Assembly (NCBI RefSeq): GCF_012103215.1
Contig: NZ_JAAVNE010000051.1
Location: 1 to 36,683 of the forward strand
Length of the DNA stretch: 36,683 bases
Direction: 5' to 3'
DNA from: Falsiroseomonas selenitidurans
GTDB lineage: Bacteria > Pseudomonadota > Alphaproteobacteria > Acetobacterales > Acetobacteraceae
Made by a program: the position numbers and the translations under genes. Below, piece after piece: positions 33,289-36,683 of this stretch. The stretch's first letter is position 1. Each line of letters starts with the position of its first letter. The notes under the pieces are model-generated. The model was given only the letters and a program-made list of their open reading frames with translations, was not told the origin of the DNA and did not search any database.

Positions 33289-34211
33289 CAGCCGGCGCGT
33301 ACCGGGAACAGCCCGGCCGGGCGGAAGGCGAGGATCGCCGCCATGGCGATGTAGACCAGCATGGAGGCCAGCGCCGCGCCCACCTGTCGCGCCTGGGACG
33401 CGTCCAGCAGCAGCCGCAGCAGGTCCGGCATCAGCGAACGCCCCAGCGTCTCCACCAGCCCCACCAGCAGCGCCGCCAGGAAGGCGCCGCGGACCGATCC
33501 GATGCCGCCGATGACGATGACGACGAAGGCCAGGATCAGCAGGTTGTCGCCCATCCCCGGCTCCACCGAAAGGATCGGCGCCGCCATCACCCCGGCGAAT
33601 CCCGCCAGCATGGCGCCGAAGCCGAACACCACCATGAACAGCCGGCGGATATCGATGCCCAGGGCCGCGACCATCGGTGCGTTGGTGGCGCCGGCGCGGA
33701 TCAGCATGCCGATCCGCGTGCGCTCCACCAGCCACCACAGCAGCCCGGCCGTGGCCAGCCCGCCGCCGATGATCGCGAGGCGGTAATGCGGATACAGCAA
33801 CCCATCCATGATCGGGATGCCGCCGGTGAGGTCCGCCGGCATCGGCACCTGCAGGGGCGCGGCGCCGAACAGCCACTTCACGCCATCGTTCAGGATGAGG
33901 ATGACGCCGAAGGTGGCCAGCACCTGCGCCAGATGGTCGCGGTCGTAGAGGTGCCGGAAGACCAGCACCTCCAGCACCAGGCCCACCAGCAGCGCCGCGG
34001 GCAGCGCCAGCGCCAGTGCCCACCAGAAGCTGCCCGTCTGCGCGGCGAAATAGGCCGCGAGATAGGCGCCCAGCATGTACTGCACGCCATGCGCCAGGTT
34101 GATGAAATCCATCACCCCGAACACCAGCGTCAGCCCGGCAGCGATGAGGAACAGCAGGATGCCGAGCTGCAGCCCGTTCAGCCCCTGGACGAGCAGCAGC
34201 GTCAGCGACAT
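33288..34211 (-). CDS. livH: ABC importer permease, LivH type
   Basis: A 307-residue permease with LLLVQGLNGLQLGILLFLIAAGLTLVFGVMDFINLAHG at the start and VVIVIGGIGSVRGAFLAALLVGLVETLG near the end, both signatures of LivH. MSLTLLL at 34211 is preferred to an in-frame start 36 bp upstream, because the family begins at this point and the earlier start would run into the substrate-binding protein gene (whose stop is at 34226). It pairs with LivM to form the pore. Confidence 0.95.
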   Translation of the reverse strand: MSLTLLLVQGLNGLQLGILLFLIAAGLTLVFGVMDFINLAHGVQYMLGAYLAAYFAAQTGSFWWALALALPAALLVGLVLEVLVFRHLYDRDHLAQVLATFGVILILNDGVKWLFGAAPLQVPMPADLTGGIPIMDGLLYPHYRLAIIGGGLATAGLLWWLVERTRIGMLIRAGATNAPMVAALGIDIRRLFMVVFGFGAMLAGFAGVMAAPILSVEPGMGDNLLILAFVVIVIGGIGSVRGAFLAALLVGLVETLGRSLMPDLLRLLLDASQARQVGAALASMLVYIAMAAILAFRPAGLFPVRAG

Positions 34212-34225
34212 CCGCCCTGTGGTCC

Positions 34226-35425
34226 TCAGCCGGCCGGCATGCGGCACTGCGCCGCGAAGGGGTCGGTCACGTTCTCATACACCTTGCGCACATGCTCGGT
34301 CTGGAACTTGCCGTCCGGCCGCTGCGCCACCTTGGCCAGCCAGAAATCCTGCACCGGGAAGTGATTGGCGCCGAAGGCGAAGTTGCCGCGCACGCTGCGG
34401 AAATCGGCGGCCTTGAGGGCGGTGCGCAGCGCGCCCTTGTCGGCCAGGCTGCCGCCGGTGCGGCGCAGCGCGCTGTCCAGCAGCATGGCGGCGTCGTAGG
34501 CATGGGCCGCGTAGCTGGCCGGCACGTAGTTGAACTGCGCCTCGAAATCGCGGACGAAGCGGGCGTTCTGCTCGCCGGGCAGGGTCGGCGTCCAGCTCGT
34601 GCCGGTCTGGAAGCCCACCGCGGCGGCGCCCTGCGCGGGCAGCACGGATTCATCCACCGTGAAGGCGGACAGGAAGGGGATGCGCTGCAGCCCGGCCTGG
34701 CGGTACTGCCGCACCAGGTTCACGCCCAGCCCGCCCGGCATGAAGGTGAAGAGCGCGTCCGGATTGGCCGCGGCGATGCGCGCCAGCTCTGCCGAGAAAT
34801 CCATCTGGGTCAGCGGGGTGAACATCTCCTCCACCACCTCGCCCTTGAATTCGGACTTGAAGCCCGCGACGGAATCCCGCCCGGCCTGGTAGTTCGGCAC
34901 CAGCAGCATCACCCGCTTGTAGCCGGCATCCTGCGCCGCCTTGCCCATCACCGCGTGGTTCTGGTCGTTGACGTAGGAGGTGGCGAAGAAATACGGGTTG
35001 CAGCCACGCCCCGCGAAGGGGGAGGGGCCGGCATTGGTCGAGATCAGGAAGGTCTGCGTGTCCGTCACCGGTCGCATGATCGCGGCCAGGATGTTGGAGA
35101 ACACCACGCCGACCACGAAATCCACCTTGTCGCGTTCCAGCGCAGCGCGGACCTTGGTGACGGCGACATCCGGGCGCAGCTCGTCGTCGATCGGCAGCAC
35201 CTCGGTCGCGCGGCCGCCCAGCTTGCTGTCCAAATGCTTCATGCCGAGCAGGAAGCCGTCGCGCAGATGCGTGCCCAGCGTCGCCGCCGGGCCGGTCTGC
35301 ACCGCCACCAGGCCGATCTTCACCGGCGCCGCCTGGGCCCGCGCCAGGCCCGGAATCGCCAGGCTGCCTGCAGCAAGCCCCGTCGCAAGACCCAGCGCCT
35401 GGCGCCGGCCGATCTGGATGCTCAT
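34226..35425 (-). CDS. Periplasmic substrate-binding protein of the LIV-type importer
   Basis: A 399-residue periplasmic-binding protein of the Leu/Ile/Val family. The signal peptide MSIQIGRRQALGLATGLAAGSLA contains twin arginines, so Tat export is possible, and there is no lipobox cysteine. The mature part shows KIGLVAVQTGPAATLGTHLRDGFLLGMKHL, the middle NDQNHAVMGKAAQDAGYKRVMLLVPNYQAGRD and AAHAYDAAMLLDSALRRTGG, as in the family. It is the first gene of the transporter operon, with GGAGGG before the ATG and a candidate operator/-10 immediately upstream. The ligand is unknown; aromatic acids such as anthranilate fit the setting. Confidence 0.93.
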   Translation of the reverse strand: MSIQIGRRQALGLATGLAAGSLAIPGLARAQAAPVKIGLVAVQTGPAATLGTHLRDGFLLGMKHLDSKLGGRATEVLPIDDELRPDVAVTKVRAALERDKVDFVVGVVFSNILAAIMRPVTDTQTFLISTNAGPSPFAGRGCNPYFFATSYVNDQNHAVMGKAAQDAGYKRVMLLVPNYQAGRDSVAGFKSEFKGEVVEEMFTPLTQMDFSAELARIAAANPDALFTFMPGGLGVNLVRQYRQAGLQRIPFLSAFTVDESVLPAQGAAAVGFQTGTSWTPTLPGEQNARFVRDFEAQFNYVPASYAAHAYDAAMLLDSALRRTGGSLADKGALRTALKAADFRSVRGNFAFGANHFPVQDFWLAKVAQRPDGKFQTEHVRKVYENVTDPFAAQCRMPAG

Positions 35426-35449
35426 GTTTGTCCCTCCGTCTCCCGAGAT

Positions 35450-35480
35450 ATTTTAGGCTTGAAAGATCATGCCGGCGCAA
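35450..35480 (-). promoter_or_regulatory. Candidate transporter promoter with operator copy 3
   Basis: On the minus strand, TTGCGC (35480-35475), 19 bases and TAAAAT (35455-35450) precede the substrate-binding protein gene. Bases 35451-35468 (minus strand GATCTTTCAAGCCTAAAA) agree at 15 of 18 positions with the motif in front of the SDR gene and overlap the -10, as in copy 2. The site fills the 41-bp gap between the hydrolase stop and the transporter start. The long spacer makes the -35 uncertain. Confidence 0.55.
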
Positions 35481-36297
35481 GTGCCTTTGCGTGGCGCACC
35501 ATGGCGCTGCCCGGATCGGCCAGCGGCGCCAGCACGGTGAAGTGGTCGGCGCCGGGAAGGGTGGCGAAGCTGCCGCCCCAGGCGGCCGCCATGGCGCGGC
35601 CCTGAGCCAGGAAGGCGGCGCTCTCGGCCGCGCCGACCACGCAATGCAGCGCCCCGGCCGGCCGCGGCAGGAACAGCGGCGACAGGCGCCGCGCCTCGGC
35701 CGCATCGAGCGCCAGTGCCACGCCGATGGAGGTGGCGCGCAGCGGCGCCAGGTCGAAGACGCCGGAGATGGGGAGCGCCGCCGGCACCAGCCCGGCCGGC
35801 AGCGCTGCGTCCCGCGCCGGCCAGTCGGTCGCCATCAGCATCGCCGCCAGATGGCCGCCGGCGGAGTGGCCCATGGCGAGCAGCCGCCGCCCATGCCGCC
35901 GGTGCAGCATCGCCGCCGCCGCCCGCATCTGCTCGACAATGGCGGCAAGCGGCACGGCGGGGCACAGATCATAGGACGGCACGGCCACCGCCACGCCCAG
36001 CCCGTTCAACCCCCGCGCGCAATGGCTGGCCCATTCCCGGCCCAGCCCCTGCCAGTAGCCGCCATGGATGAACAGCGCCACCGGCGACTCCCGCGCCGAG
36101 GCGTCCGGCCAGAACAGGTCGAGCCGCTCCCGCTCCCGCCCGCCATAGGCCAGGCCCAACTCCGCCGCCGGGCAGGCTTCCCGCCAGGCGGCGGCATCGC
36201 GCGCCCAGGCGGCCAAATGCGCCGGGTGTTCCGGCACCCGGGCGCGGTTGTTGTATTCGGCTTCCAGGACGGGATCCGGCGGGATTTCGGGCTGCAT
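35467..36297 (-). CDS. Alpha/beta hydrolase resembling kynurenine formamidase
   Basis: A 276-residue hydrolase with no signal peptide. The N-terminus DPVLEAEYNNRARVPEHPAHLAAW, the oxyanion motif FIHGGYWQGLGRE, VPSYDLCPAVPLAAIVEQMRAAAAML and the nucleophile elbow GHSAGGHLAAML match the arylformamidase (AFMID-like) branch. The serine is in GHSAGG, a likely acid in SGVFDL and the histidine in GADHFTVL. Arylformamidase makes kynurenine from N-formylkynurenine, two steps before anthranilate in tryptophan breakdown, which fits the neighbouring cluster. A general esterase is the alternative. ATG 36297 is chosen to agree with the family N-terminus; starts at 36306 or GTG 36351 are possible. Confidence 0.8.
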   Translation of the reverse strand: MQPEIPPDPVLEAEYNNRARVPEHPAHLAAWARDAAAWREACPAAELGLAYGGRERERLDLFWPDASARESPVALFIHGGYWQGLGREWASHCARGLNGLGVAVAVPSYDLCPAVPLAAIVEQMRAAAAMLHRRHGRRLLAMGHSAGGHLAAMLMATDWPARDAALPAGLVPAALPISGVFDLAPLRATSIGVALALDAAEARRLSPLFLPRPAGALHCVVGAAESAAFLAQGRAMAAAWGGSFATLPGADHFTVLAPLADPGSAMVRHAKALAPA

Positions 36298-36399
36298 CCC
36301 CGGCATTGCACGCCGGGCGGTTGCGCCCCGCAAGCCCTGTTCACCCTTCACCTCCGGGATACGGAACGATACATTCCCGCCCGCAACCGGGGATGTGCC

Positions 36400-36683
36400 A
36401 TGCAGCGGATGAGCGGATCGAGGCCGGGAGGGCTGCCGGGGGGGCTCATCGTCTCGGCGGCCCTGCTGCTGGCCGGCTGCGGCCCGACTTCCATCGCCAC
36501 CACGGTGGTCGGCACCGCCGCCTCCACCGCGCTCACCGTCGGCAGCACGGCGGTGGGCGCCGTCGGCTCGCTGATCGGCACCGCCGGCTCCGCCGTCGCG
36601 GGCGGGGCGCAGGGCGCGGCCACGCTGGTGGGCAGCGCGGCGGCCAGTGGTGCGGCCGCGGGCGCCTCCGCGGCCGGTGCGGC
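36400..36683 (+). CDS. Low-complexity lipoprotein (3' end outside window)
   Basis: Open to the end of the window. The start ATG has GGGGA 6 bp upstream. The N-terminus is a lipoprotein signal (GGLIVSAALLLAGCGPTS) with lipobox LAGC and lipidated Cys27; the residues after it give no clear inner-membrane retention signal. The visible mature part is almost only Ala, Gly, Ser, Thr and Val in irregular repeats (VVGTAASTALTVGSTAVG and similar). It diverges from the hydrolase gene with a gap of about 100 bp. I do not recognise a family. Confidence 0.75.
   Translation, partial: MQRMSGSRPGGLPGGLIVSAALLLAGCGPTSIATTVVGTAASTALTVGSTAVGAVGSLIGTAGSAVAGGAQGAATLVGSAAASGAAAGASAAGA

Overview
The window comes from a very GC-rich (around 70% by eye) alphaproteobacterium. 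Flagellar genes sit next to a CckA-like hybrid kinase, recA, alaS and icd, a gene neighbourhood I recall from Caulobacter and Rhodospirillales. Together with the codon use and the abundance of organic-acid/aromatic catabolism genes, this suggests an Acetobacteraceae-like organism (Roseomonas type). The genus is inference; no rRNA or other taxonomic marker is present.

Layout. (a) 1-2527: the 3' part of a large alanine-rich, TPR-like protein, followed by a strong GC-rich palindrome. (b) 2717-4113: speD and speE (spermidine synthesis), with an intrinsic terminator between them. (c) 4148-5563: an unrecognised multi-pass membrane protein with an internal duplication. (d) 5670-10476: two divergent flagellar blocks. 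A small helical protein, fliO and fliP are on the minus strand; flgB-flgC-fliE-fliQ-fliR-flhB are on the plus strand. (e) 10529-16375: a CckA-like hybrid kinase, recA, a PepSY protein and alaS. A 203-residue membrane protein of lower GC is translationally coupled behind alaS. (f) 17193-22385: P1-family peptidase, J-domain-like membrane protein, DUF599 membrane protein, NADP isocitrate dehydrogenase, a PAS-HPt membrane protein, and two very small proteins.

(g) 22407-36297: a catabolic island that best fits the aerobic CoA-dependent 2-aminobenzoate (anthranilate) pathway. A tightly overlapping minus-strand operon (SDR, MarR regulator, enoyl-CoA hydratase-like, acyl-CoA dehydrogenase, aryl-CoA ligase, thioesterase, Rid protein) diverges from a fused FAD-monooxygenase/old-yellow-enzyme gene of the 2-aminobenzoyl-CoA monooxygenase/reductase type. 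A LIV-type ABC importer (substrate-binding protein, LivH, M, G, F) follows, preceded by an alpha/beta hydrolase resembling kynurenine formamidase. A broken PIN-domain toxin gene lies between the oxygenase and the transporter. (h) 36400-end: the start of an alanine/glycine-rich lipoprotein.

The most interesting observation is a 17-18 bp motif found twice in the divergent SDR/oxygenase promoter region and once, 7 kb away, in front of the transporter. In two of the three places it overlaps a plausible -10 element. This points to one MarR regulon joining uptake and degradation. Other points worth a check are the Rid protein lacking the catalytic arginine, a hydratase with altered catalytic residues, a kinase-less PAS-HPt protein, near-identical mirror-image translation starts of the divergent flagellar genes, and a palindrome in the recA promoter where no standard alphaproteobacterial SOS box is visible.
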